From the NCBI GenBank assembly GCA_015039465.1, contig MU130626.1, positions 353,523 to 406,276 on the forward strand: a stretch of DNA of 52,754 bases, written 5' to 3'. Both the position numbers and the translations under genes were made by a program. A model generated the notes under the pieces. It made no database searches. It was not told the DNA's origin and was given only the letters and a program-made list of their open reading frames with translations. How positions within the stretch are numbered: the first letter of the stretch is position 1; the number at the start of each line of letters is the position of its first letter. Source of the DNA: Phlegmacium glaucopus (taxonomy: Eukaryota; Basidiomycota; Agaricomycetes; Agaricales; Cortinariaceae). Shown piece by piece: positions 33,779 through 44,127 of this stretch.

Positions 33779-36700
33779 GACAACAAAAACAGTATAATGA
33801 GATAGAGCTACATTGGTTGCAGGGGGTTTGCCTTGAAACCATAATAATGAATAGTAAGGTGAGATGATAAGTGATATGTCCATGATGAGAGAGGGCTTGT
33901 TGAGGGGGGGGGTAGGGGAATTAACCCAGGGATGGATAATTGGATAATTGGATTCTGGATGATCACAATGAAGAAAGGAATGATGCGACATTCATCTCCA
34001 CAAACAGCATTGAGAAAAGGTATTGTGATAGTTGAGAATCATGCAAAGGCAGATGACGATACCCTAAGGAAACTGCTAAGTCAACAACCAACACTTATCC
34101 AGGCGAAAGGAGGGCGCACATGTTGCAAGCTTCCAAGAGAAGCGCAGTAGACTGCTAGTGGTTCTTCCCCATCCTTATCTTCCTGTCTCACCACAAATCG
34201 CACAAAAACTAAATCAATCATATCTCCCACACAATTAAATGTGATACGAAGTTTCTCCTCCCAAACAGGGTTAAACCCGTTCTTCTTCACCACGCTCGTC
34301 CGTCATGAGATGGAACGAGCAGAGGTAGAGGACATTCCTGGCGGTGAGGAAGGTAGCGGAGTTGAGGGCGGGGTTACCTCGCTGTTGAGTCCAGCTTTGT
34401 CATCAGTTTCGTCCCCAGTCTCCTGTATTTTCTTCTTGCCCTTATCTTCACCCACGACATGGACCGGCCAATCGGGAATATAGAGCGTAACCTCCACGTA
34501 TGGATCCACAATCGCCTTGTCTAGCACCTCCAGCCCCGAAGCATCTCTCGGCCTAGGCAACTGTTGTGCTGAGATAATCGTGACTTCAAAGGAATGGAGC
34601 GTTTTTTGTGCCAACAGATCCTTCTTGTGCGAAAGATGGACAGCAGGAGGTTTAAGGACATAGCCAGATCGACCGTTACGTTGGAACATAGGGTGATTAA
34701 TCATATATCCAAGATCTAACCCACAAAATTTTTTGAATAATTAGTATGTCAAACGAAACGATGTCTAGAATAAAGAGACAATAATTACCAAATGTCTGCC
34801 AATTGATAGATACTAACTGCATACCCCCGGCCCAAAACCGATGTGGCTCATAATTCGTTGAACTCAACCTAGTAAGTACCCTTAGGGTAAGTCCTCACCA
34901 AATGCGTTCTGGTATGCTTGATCAACTCTCCCATCCCAAACTTCATCATCTTGTTTGCCACATTCTCAGAAAGGGAGAACATATGTGAAGGAGCATATTC
35001 TTCCTTTTTGTTAAGACCGCGGCATTTGGCGCCGACCGTGTAGACGAGGAGAGAGAGGAGGGCAAGCGACATGCGTGGCTTGGATGCGGATGAGGAAGGT
35101 TGAGAGAAATCAAATGGCGAAGCAAGGACGGAAGATTTAGGGGAGGTAGGAGAAGAAACAGGTGATGATGCCAAGGGAGGAAGAGGGGGAGATAGAGGTT
35201 TTGAGGATTTTCCAGCGCTTCTAACACGTTTCAACATCGATGTACGTGTATTCAATAGTTGGCCTTAATAGAGGAGAAAAGAAAGGATGGAAAAATAAGC
35301 TGACAATCAAGCAACAGAGACGTATATGTAACGTACCTCTGTAAGTGGACTCTGAGTGGCTCCATCTCTGCTTTCTCTGTCGCATATATCGAGTTGGGCC
35401 ATATCCGTCAAGGCACCCGAATCAGACGCAGATGAAAAAGGATCCGTATAGTAACCGTCACGATCCGATGAATCAACCTCGAGAAGCTCCAATTCTTAGC
35501 CTACAAGAAAATCAGGAAAAAGTAAAAAAAAGTGAACTCCTTCAAACACACACCTTGAGGAGTATCTTCTCTTTCAATTCTTCTGGACTCGGCAACTCCT
35601 CCACCTCTATCTTCTTGCCTGATAGCGTCACTTTCGCCATCCAGCGGCATCCTCACCAACTTCTCCCCAAATATTTCTATCATAATCGCCGCAATGAGAT
35701 CTTGGTGACCTATCGAGCAGTGGATCTCTGCAGAGATGATGATCGGATAAGGCGAGGCAACAAATCCATACTTGAGTATAGCTTCGCATACTTCGCGTAG
35801 TGAGACTTTGGAGGTAAAACTCTTCCCATGAAACACCATAGGCTCTTGGTCGCCATCGTATATATCCACTTATAAAGGGATGGGTGAATAAAGGTAGTGA
35901 GCGGATGGGATGGGAAGGCTTACCTTCAACACTCCTACAACTATGCAATAGCGCCCTTATATACCCTTCGAGGGTACTAACTCCAACAAGTTGATGTCCT
36001 ACTAGATAGGTATTATGTGACGATGATATATAGTATTCCGACAGTGGATGGGTCATATCTTGCCACGTGTTGTTGTGCTGGTCCGAAAAGGCGCAAGTGT
36101 CTGGAGACATGAGAAAGGCATTGAAAGATTCGAGAGTCATGATTACGGCGTTATCGACGTTCGTGGAATATTTAGTGAAAAGGGTTGTTAGGTCGTTAGA
36201 ATCTAAAGTAGACTTACGCAGCGCAAGGTTCAGCTCACAAAGTCCAAGTAGAAAACGATTGAAAAACAGCATACCTTTTGGTCGTTACGCATGAAATTGT
36301 CATATACTCTAGAATCATCTTGAGCTTGTTGTAAAGTCGATTGATGTCTGGACGTCCTTTTAAAACTTGACGTGACGAAAATCATCAAAATCAAGAGATC
36401 CCGTCCCCGCGAGTCAGCTTGCTAAAACGACAAAAATAAGAATAGGAGCAGAACCACAGCGAAGTAACACGCACCTTGAATAGACCGAATAAATCCTCAT
36501 GGCTAGAAATGATATTCAACCTCCCAGCTTATGGTCCCTCTCCTCATCCGCTCCTGTCCAATAATGTTTCTCCCATAAAGCTTGCCTTATCTGGTCATTT
36601 CCTAAGCCACGCATTAGCTCCTGGCGGATGGCATGCAGCTCGCGGAGTACCTTGTCCCATCCTAAAAACATCCTTTGTAGCTGGTATAAGATGTAAAGTC

Positions 36701-37580
36701 TTGTAATTCCCATCTAGCAGGTATATAATGGTGAGCCAGCGGTCCTGGTAGTCTTGTGAAAGTTGGAATTGTTGTCGATAATAACGAGCATCTTCACCCG
36801 AACGAATTTCCTTGATGTTTTCGATAGGAACTGGCAAAAGAAATATTAGGCATCTGTAGAACATGCAAAATAAGCAGAGAAAACGGAAAGGAAAAACAGT
36901 GAGGCTGGCAAGCCTGAAACCAAGGCAGGAAAAAAGAGAGAAAGAAAGAAAGACAGAAAAAAGCAATACGGGATCAACGGAAATGATAGAAGGGCGAGGT
37001 AGGCGTCGAAGTTGTCAAGGTTGTGAGGACTAACTGATTTTATGCCGATTAGATTCCCAAACAATCTGCCCCAGGTCGGCATCCAAACGGAAGACAAATT
37101 TCTTATGTCTCTTCAATGAAACCTTGGTCATGGGTGTTCCTTGTTGTAACAACAGAGGTACTCGAATGTCGCCCACAGCGGGAGAGGTGGATATGGAGGA
37201 TTCCGATGACTCGGTGACATTCTGCACAGAGATGGTTTCAGAGAGAGCGTTGACAGGAGGTTGAGGAGAATGTCGTTTCGATGTGGTTATTGGTTCAGTG
37301 TTGGAATGTGCATAGGTGGGTGCGTGGATGGTACTAAGGTCACTCATGGACTTGTAGTGAGGTCGAAGTCCAATGTCGGTGCTTGAAGAACTAACGGACG
37401 TGTTGAGGGAACGGTCGAGCAATTTTGAATTGTCCTTGAAGTTTTGTAGTTCTCCGCCTGAAGGAGTCACCAAGCCCTTTGCGGCTAGTCGAAGGAGAAT
37501 TTTCTGCAAGTGGCTTGACAGTCTGACCATTGTTGTTCAGGAGATTACCAGCCCTACGGAGGAGTCCAACAGGTGGTGAA
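33779..37580. repeat. Segmental duplication, copy 2 (main part)
   Basis: Colinear with 7852-11637. The similarity resumes beyond the inserted retrotransposon at 43688-43858, matching 11638-11815. Differences include the indels listed under the phospholipase copies. Both copies lie in the same orientation about 26 kb apart. Confidence 0.9.
33963..37580 (-). pseudogene. PLC1: Phospholipase C, delta-type, copy 2 (catalytic His kept, frames broken, start cut off)
   Basis: Domain order is as in copy 1. The X box keeps both catalytic histidines: SSSHNTYLVGHQL (codon 36015-36017) and VFHGKSFTSKV (35828-35830). It is nevertheless broken. A 14-bp deletion near 35626 shifts the X-Y linker, an AGTAAGTA duplication at 34871-34878 shifts the Y box and gives a stop, one base is lost at the C2 intron donor near 34120, and one base is gained near 37451. 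A 6.1-kb retrotransposon separates the first codons (ATG 43696-43698) from the rest. As an enzyme it would cleave PIP2, but no full-length product is expected. Confidence 0.88.
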
Positions 37581-37587
37581 CTCCACG

Positions 37588-37748
37588 ATGAGCTAGCCCG
37601 AGGAACGAGGGCTAGCTCATTATCGGATAAGATAACGCCCGCGTCAGAACAGCTTCTTCCTTTGAAAATCATATGCGTAAATAATGAATAAATTTGATTG
37701 CTATAGGGAGTGCTTCTCCCCATCGCTTTGGACCTGGTTCTGACGCGG
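37588..37748 (+). promoter_or_regulatory. Structured 5' end of the retrotransposon: hairpin plus spaced inverted repeat
   Basis: A perfect 12-bp hairpin, ATGAGCTAGCCC (37588-37599) and GGGCTAGCTCAT (37609-37620), has a 9-nt loop. A second perfect 12-bp inverted pair, CCGCGTCAGAAC (37639-37650) and GTTCTGACGCGG (37737-37748), spans 86 nt. They lie between the left border and the Gag start, where a promoter, recombination site or RNA structure would be expected. The role is inferred. Confidence 0.6.
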
Positions 37749-37862
37749 AAAAAAACCATTTACGAACCCTCACAAAGTTTTTTCAAGTTTTAAAGCTTAT
37801 AACCAACCTTCCACTACCTTCATACACACTCTCACATTTTTTCCCGTCTTTTCCTTGAAAGA

Positions 37863-39302
37863 ATGGTCCAAAACACTAACGATGGAGAAACTCCAGTCTT
37901 ACCAGTCTTACCAAATTTACCAGTAGTAGTACAACGCCGTCCGCGCACACATACCTCCCCCACCGTCATCCAAATGCTCAGAAATCTCTCCTTAGCATCT
38001 ATCTTACAGAAAAACAAGAAGATTGAGGCTGATAACGACGCCAGGGCACTCCTGACCTTGGCGCACGCAGAGGATCCTGTTGCCAATCCTGCACCCGGAT
38101 CAGAGACGGCATCGCTCGTCACTATCGAACCTGAAAATCTTAGTCGCCTGAAGGTCCCATCCTTCTACAACTCCTTCCGTGAATGGATCTATCCCAGTTT
38201 AGCTAATCGCCTCGCGGACGAAGAACTAAAAGACAGGGAGGAAAAGTTAAAACGAAAAGGGGCTTCTGAATCCGCTGATGGGCAGTCGGCCGAAGAGGTC
38301 ATTCGCGCTAAGAGGCGATGCATGGACGGCAGTAACCAGGTGGAAAGAATCATGGGGGCTTTCATCCCGCTGGAATTTGCGCAGAGTCTTTTTGACACTG
38401 AGCTGCACGTTGCGGTACCTCTTCCATTCTTTTTGAACAAGAACTTACAAATTTTGGTTGACGAAGCATCGACCCTCCCAACCATAAAATCCAATCCGTT
38501 ACCGGGCGAGACAAAAGGCACATATATTCTCGACATTGAGAAGCTTTCAGTCCGGTTTGGAAAGGAGCTCTCTCTTACCTGTAGCCAGTGGTCCGAAGCC
38601 GCCCTTAATATGTTCAAATTCCAACAGGCGCGTGACAAGAAGGGTGACGACGGGCAGCATGCGGCATGGTTTGATGAACATTTCAATTTCTTTAATGTAC
38701 ACAGGGAGAGAGACGAACTTTATGATGCCTGGAAGGTCGTTGAGCTGCGACTTCGTAAAGAACACCGTAGCTTGAAGACATTATTCAACTCGGGTGACCA
38801 TGACGATGCCTTCAGGGAAGCGGCGTCCAGCCATAGGCTCAGGCTGGAATTCCAGGGCCTTCTCACAGCCTGTCAGGCACCGAAATTCCCACCGAATGGC
38901 AACCGTGGTTTTGGCAATGTCAACAAGACCTTTTCGAAAATATTCCCTCGCCCCCAGTCCAACTCACACCCCTTTCCATCAGGCAGCGGGAAGTCAAGCT
39001 TCTCTAATTCCAACTGCCTCATCTGCGCAGAGAGAGGCCACAACGTCTTTTCACACCAGGACTCACAAGTACAGGTCAAGTTCCCTGACGGCAAACCAGC
39101 ATGGTCAAAATGCACATCCCGAGGTCTCGTCACCCCCGACAACCGCCCTCTCTGTGTTAACTGGAACGTTCGTGGCAGCCGTGCAGGCCCCGGCTCTTGC
39201 ACCCATCCCAAGGACGAACGCGCCCACCAATGCTCCTTCTGCGGGGCCAAGGAGCACTATGCTCTTTCCTGGACCTGCCGTGCCAGCTCCTCCCTCGCTT
39301 GA
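37863..39302 (+). CDS. Gag-like protein of the tyrosine-recombinase retrotransposon
   Basis: 479 residues from ATG 37863 (AAGAATGG context). The N-terminal half is charged and helical. The C-terminal part has Cys/His clusters, CLICAERGHNVFSH (near residue 383) and CSFCGAKEHYALSWTC (near residue 457), probable zinc-binding nucleic-acid motifs. Proteins of this architecture precede RT in Agaricomycete tyrosine-recombinase elements. The RT frame overlaps its end in a different reading frame, so RT expression probably needs frameshifting or re-initiation. Confidence 0.8.
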   Translation: MVQNTNDGETPVLPVLPNLPVVVQRRPRTHTSPTVIQMLRNLSLASILQKNKKIEADNDARALLTLAHAEDPVANPAPGSETASLVTIEPENLSRLKVPSFYNSFREWIYPSLANRLADEELKDREEKLKRKGASESADGQSAEEVIRAKRRCMDGSNQVERIMGAFIPLEFAQSLFDTELHVAVPLPFFLNKNLQILVDEASTLPTIKSNPLPGETKGTYILDIEKLSVRFGKELSLTCSQWSEAALNMFKFQQARDKKGDDGQHAAWFDEHFNFFNVHRERDELYDAWKVVELRLRKEHRSLKTLFNSGDHDDAFREAASSHRLRLEFQGLLTACQAPKFPPNGNRGFGNVNKTFSKIFPRPQSNSHPFPSGSGKSSFSNSNCLICAERGHNVFSHQDSQVQVKFPDGKPAWSKCTSRGLVTPDNRPLCVNWNVRGSRAGPGSCTHPKDERAHQCSFCGAKEHYALSWTCRASSSLA

Positions 39303-41449
39303 GGACTTCTTCTCAGCAGCACGCTCTCCTCGCCTTTCCTATATTGATTTTTCACAATCCATCTCTCATCGTTTTCCACTTCCTCATACATCCTCCGAGC
39401 ACTCATTACTTTTTGACCTTATTTTTCATCCTTACAATGCCGACGCTTTTGAGTCATTCCTTCTTAAACATAACCTTCTCTCTGATTATCCTTTGCTTCC
39501 TTTTAACCTACGACATGGTTTCCCTCTTGGGCGCATGCCCCTTCTCACGCAGACAGTCATCATCCCTAACAACCCATCAGCACTGGTCTATGCAGACACC
39601 GTCGCCGAATACTTGCAAAAAGAGACTACATCTCGTAGGATGTCCGGTCCTTTCTCTCGTGAGGAGGTCGAACTTATCCTTCGAGGCCCATTCCAGTCAT
39701 CCCCCCTCATCGTCTCTGTTCAACCCCAGGAACCTGGCACCCCTGACAAGTTACGAGTCTGCCAACACCTGTCAAAGAACACAAAAATACACCCATCCGT
39801 CAATTCCTATATTCACAAAGATGACTTCCCCACACGATTCGATATGGCTTCCAAAGTGGCAGATATGGTGAGTGTTCCTATCCTCCCTCTCTGTTTTTTT
39901 TCCCCCTCCTTTCGTCCATACTATTTGTCTCCTTTGCGTTTCGTGCGTGGGGATTTCTTCTTTCATTGCTACAATCTCAATCGTAGCTTGAGGTATTTGT
40001 ACAACATGTGCGTTACCTTGGACATTATGTCCTCATCATTACGGTCCCTGAAGCACCTCGGGTCTTCACTGGACTTCATCCATCTAGGATTGACCTCGGG
40101 TCTCACCTAGGGCCAGCACGTTGAGCGCTGGCAGCCATCATTGAGGGGCTTTTGAGCCCTCTCACCCACTTGCTCATCACTATCTTCATTATTATGTTCC
40201 GAGACCGCATGGCTCATACAACCATTCGCAGATCGCACTCGCACCACCTGGAGTACAGGCGTGCACATTAGACATCGAAAAATTCCACCGCACTTGTCCA
40301 GTCATACCTTCACATAAACCTTGGCTGGTAGTCCAGGGGGCACCAGGCCAATTTTACATCAATCACGCCTACCCATTTGGTGCTGCCAGTGCCAGTAGCA
40401 ACGCTGGTATGATTGGAAACGCAATAGTCGACATCTGGGAGGGAGAAGGAGTCTCTCCAGCTCTGAAATATGAAGACGACCTTAAAGTCTTCCGTGTGCC
40501 TTCTACCACAGGCACTTTCATTGAGGGTGATTTCCGCTACGATTACGATCGTTCCGAAATGTTACGCCGTATTAAACCACTGGGTGTTCCTTGGCACGAG
40601 GAGAAAGGGGATGATCATTTCACCTTTATAACGACATTCATTGGTTTCCTGTGGGATATTCCCCAGAAACTGGTTAGCCTCCCTGAGGTAAAACGACTCA
40701 AGTTTCATGAGCGCGTACGCCGTTTCCTCAATGATTTTGTGACATACGACCACCCATGCCAACTTCTCGACGTCGAGAAAATCCATGGCTCATTATGCCA
40801 TGTGGCATTTGTCTATATTAATGGCCGCTCCCACCTTCCTTCACTCTCCAACTTCGCAGCTTCCTTCCAGAGCACAGGCAGGAACTTCCTGACAAGATAT
40901 CCGCCTCGCGCTGTGGTCAGAGATCTCGAATGGTGGCTCAAGGAGCTCTCATCACCCTGTGTTGCTCGCCCACTCCGGCCTCGTGGTCCTTTGCAAGACC
41001 TTGGTCTCTACGTTGACGCCTCGACTTCATGGGGTATTGGGATCGTCATGGGGGAGTTCTGGGCTGCATTCCGTTTGTCGCCCACCTGGAAGATCCCGGG
41101 CAGAGACATCTGCTGGTTGGAGACACTCGGGGTCGAGCTCCTGGTATATTTCCTTGAGCAAAACGGTCTTCATGACTGTCGACTGCTCATCCACTCCGAT
41201 AACCAAGGTACCATTGGTGCTATGGCTAAAGGCCGAAGCTCTAATACCCACATTAATCTATCTATTCGACGCACTTACTTAGTCCTCATGGACCTTTTCA
41301 TCACACCTGATATCATTTACATCGAGTCTGAAGCCAATCCGGCTGATCCTATCTCGCGCGGAGAACCAGGACCTGTCGGAAAGCAAGTTTTTCCCACATT
41401 TATGCTCCCAAGTGAGCTCGCCAACTGTTTCGTTGATGTCCAGCCTTGA
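39284..41449 (+). CDS. Reverse transcriptase-RNase H of the retrotransposon
   Basis: Copies the element RNA into DNA. Reading begins in the frame overlapping the end of Gag (LEDFFSAARSPRLSYIDF). It continues through the RT fingers (KLRVCQHLSKNTKIHPSVNS) to GTGAGT at 39868. A 364-bp GT-AG intron (39868-40231) is inferred because the palm resumes in frame at 40232: ACTLDIEKFHRTCPVIP, YPFGAASAS and the catalytic KYEDDLKVF. RNase H follows with YVDASTSWGIGIVMG, LETLGVEL, IHSDNQGTIGAMAKG and ANPADPISRG, so the acidic residues are in place. It stops at TGA 41447-41449. The start codon is uncertain. No inactivating change was seen. Confidence 0.82.
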
Positions 41450-42926
41450 ACGGACTTTCCCATCGGCAGCCCGTGCTGTCGAGAGGTCAGTGGGTGAGAA
41501 GAAGACTTCAGTTCCCATCTCACCGCGCCCCACTCGTCCTCGAAATTCTTTTCATCCCTATCAAACCCACTCCGCACCAATCCCTACTATTCCCGCTATC
41601 TTGTCCACCTCAGCCTCATCCCACCTGACCCCATCTTACTCAACCCCGCCGCACCTAGATCATGAGTCTCATACATCAACCATAAACTTAACCCCCATCA
41701 TTCCTCACCTCATACAACCCCGTAAACCACAGAACGGTCGTTCCATCACATCTAGCCACTTCCGCCCTCACGTCGCAGCTGCTGACCGCATCTTTTCATG
41801 GGACACCCCTTTTGGCGCTCGTCATAGGGCTGAACTGGCCCGGACTCTTCCTCCTCCTCTCGTCGAGTCTGCCTTGATGGCAATTAGAGGTGGCTACGCT
41901 CCTAACACCAGATCTACGTATGCCGCTGGTCTGAAACGCTTCACGCAGTTTTGTGACAAGTGGTGTATTGTGGAAGAGGATCGCATGCCAGCACAATACC
42001 CTCTCCTTTGCGCATTCATCGGAGAGCACAAGGGATTAGTTGCTGGGGGCACAATCCGGTCATGGATGTCGGGCTTACGCAGCTGGCATATCGTACATCA
42101 CGCACCATGGTACGGTGATGACAGCTGGGTCAAATTGGCTCGCGTATCTGCAAACAAAGAGGGTACTGGCCACAAGATGGCTCTCAGGGCGCCTGTATCT
42201 ATCGAGCACCTGTTAGCCCTCCATCGCGTCATCAACCTATCAGACCCATTCCATGCAGCAGTTTGGGCTACTGCCTTAACTACCTTCTGGGGCTGTCGTC
42301 GGTTAGGCGAGACCACTGTCGCCGTGGCAGCAGCTTTCAACGGGAGGTACAACGTACTCCGCTCAGTCATCATCACTACTCGCACATTGCGTGACGGGAC
42401 TCGTTCAGCAAGCTTCCCAATCCCTTGGACGAAGTCCACCAAGGAAGTGGGCGGCTCCGTGGTCCTCACCGCACAAGAAAATTCGCCTTTATGCCCTGTC
42501 AGAGCCCTCGAGAACCACCTTGCTACCAACTCACCCATTCCCGCTTCCTCAGCTCTCTTCGCATATATAACGCCTTCCGGCCAACCTAAAAATCTGCTCA
42601 GACACGAATTCCTCACATTCGTCACCGGTATCTGGTCCTCCGCCATGCTCGCACACGTCCTCGGTCACAGCTTCCGTATTGGCGGTGCTGTTGAACTACT
42701 CCTTGCCGGGGTATCTCCTGAGGTCGTTGCAGCTATCGGTGGCTGGACCTCTCTGGCCTTCCTCCTCTACTGGCGTCGCATGGAGGAGATCCTCCCCATG
42801 AGCACCTCAAAAGCATATAGAAAAGCCCATATTGATGATCTCGCAGCAATCTTTGAACAATTCCGTGTCAGCAACAACATCCCTTCCGCACTCATCACCG
42901 CTTCGGACGGTTCGCTTTCGATATGA
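41436..42926 (+). CDS. Tyrosine recombinase of the retrotransposon
   Basis: Integrates the circular cDNA without target duplication. ATG 41436 overlaps the RT-RNase H stop by 14 bp. An N-terminal Ser/Pro-rich segment is followed by a SAM-like core-binding region (NTRSTYAAGLKRFTQFC). The catalytic domain has FWGCRRLGET (first Arg), HVLGHSFRIGGA (HxxR) and IGGWTSLAFLLYWRR (Trp and nucleophilic Tyr). All expected catalytic residues are present, so activity is plausible. The degenerate relative on the minus strand at 19269-20165 lacks this C-terminal half. Confidence 0.9.
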   Translation: MSSLERTFPSAARAVERSVGEKKTSVPISPRPTRPRNSFHPYQTHSAPIPTIPAILSTSASSHLTPSYSTPPHLDHESHTSTINLTPIIPHLIQPRKPQNGRSITSSHFRPHVAAADRIFSWDTPFGARHRAELARTLPPPLVESALMAIRGGYAPNTRSTYAAGLKRFTQFCDKWCIVEEDRMPAQYPLLCAFIGEHKGLVAGGTIRSWMSGLRSWHIVHHAPWYGDDSWVKLARVSANKEGTGHKMALRAPVSIEHLLALHRVINLSDPFHAAVWATALTTFWGCRRLGETTVAVAAAFNGRYNVLRSVIITTRTLRDGTRSASFPIPWTKSTKEVGGSVVLTAQENSPLCPVRALENHLATNSPIPASSALFAYITPSGQPKNLLRHEFLTFVTGIWSSAMLAHVLGHSFRIGGAVELLLAGVSPEVVAAIGGWTSLAFLLYWRRMEEILPMSTSKAYRKAHIDDLAAIFEQFRVSNNIPSALITASDGSLSI

Positions 42927-43687
42927 TATCTTAAATTAGACAGTAGACCTACCTTATCCAATCAGTTAACCATAGCTCCCCGTAGCTCACCATTGCATCT
43001 TCATCTGTACTGCCCACTCGCACTCCTGTAGAACCAACTCATGCCGTGTACCCATGTCTCATACTTACTCACTACTTACTGCCTGCATTCCCTGAATCCC
43101 GCATTGTGTACCCAGACAGAATATTATCGAATTTACCTTGCCCATTTCACGTACTATGAGACCAATGACACGATTCTGGCAGCCCGAAACAATATGTCAG
43201 CACTATCAATCCTTCAAATACTGGCTGGACCCACGGGACACCAGAGCGACGCTCGATTGGGTAGCCAGTTTGCCTCAGTTCTGCCTCACCAACCTGCCGG
43301 CAGGAGCTTTCACTCTGGTGGTACAGCCGGTTGGTTTCGGCATTTGTTTGCCACAATCGAGCGCACCAGACGCTCAGGTCTTGCTCGGACTCCTCTTCAG
43401 ATCATTTCTGAATTGATTTGGATCAAACGATTGGGCCGCTATCTCAGGCCAATCAAATTTCTCCCGAAAGACTACGCCCAGCTCAGGCTCTGGCCAAATC
43501 TTTCGGCGCGATTGGGACCACGCACAGACCAATCCCCTTCGCCTTCCGAGATCCAAACCTGAGGAGCCCGGGCAAGCCCTAGGCACAAACAAGGAATCTG
43601 TACCCACAGATTCCCTGTTCCATCAGTTTTTACTAAAACTCCTTACATACACTCCCATCTGTATAAGACGCGACAGTTAACTTATTT
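42927..43687 (+). other. 3' non-coding region of the retrotransposon with terminal hairpin
   Basis: No gene is supported; the overlapping open frames at 43041-43562 have no recognisable domain. A 9-bp hairpin, GGAATCTGT (43593-43601) and ACAGATTCC (43606-43614) with a 4-nt loop, lies near the right end. I could not match this region to the left end directly or inverted, beyond 8-bp words. Confidence 0.5.
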
Positions 43688-43858
43688 GGATCCTGCATGA
43701 TATCTAGAGGCTCAAAACCCAAAGAAAGAAAAAAGCAATGCGGGATCAATGGAAATAATAGAAGGGTGAGGTAGGCGTCAATATTGTGAGGCGAGAAAGA
43801 GACTAATAAGTGGATGAACGGAAGTTGCAAGGAAGTTGTAACTTTGGAGGTTTCCCCT
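43688..43858. repeat. Segmental duplication, copy 2 (distal part), with the phospholipase start codon
   Basis: Matches 11638-11815, including the ATGCAGGATCC start (minus strand, 43698-43688). It is separated from the rest of copy 2 by the retrotransposon. Confidence 0.88.
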
Positions 43859-44127
43859 AATAGACCATAAACGCCAGAAATAGAAACGTATGTTTTCATA
43901 CTAGCGGTCGACTCCGTCGACAAAAAACCTTGCTGAGTAATCCTCCTTCCTTTTCGCAACATAAAATTAAGAGTTATGTACGAGATACAATACAAAGCCG
44001 AATATATGATTTGATTCTGCACACTGGGTATTCCTTTGTATATATAATACATAAAGATGTCGTGGCCTGACGATGAGGTTTGTTTAGAAGTTTTATATAC
44101 ATCGTAAATGCCCTTTTCTTACCAATT
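43859..44127. other. Spacer, no gene
   Basis: Unique sequence past the duplication edge. No gene or repeat is recognised. Confidence 0.35.

Larger units (their letters stand above)
37581..43687 (+). mobile_element. Tyrosine-recombinase retrotransposon (DIRS order, Ngaro-like), apparently intact
   Basis: Alignment to duplication copy 1 gives exact borders: TGGTGAA before 37581 and GGATCCTGCAT from 43688 are contiguous in copy 1 (11637/11638). There is no target-site duplication, as expected for recombinase-mediated insertion. Three genes follow on the plus strand: Gag-like, RT-RNase H and tyrosine recombinase. No methyltransferase is seen, which favours the Ngaro-like branch. I did not find the inverted or split direct terminal repeats typical of known families. 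The ends instead carry hairpins. Confidence 0.9.

Noticed and set aside
43041..43562. 173-codon open frame downstream of the recombinase gene
   Set aside because: No start context, domain or relative seen; lies in the 3' non-coding part of the retrotransposon.
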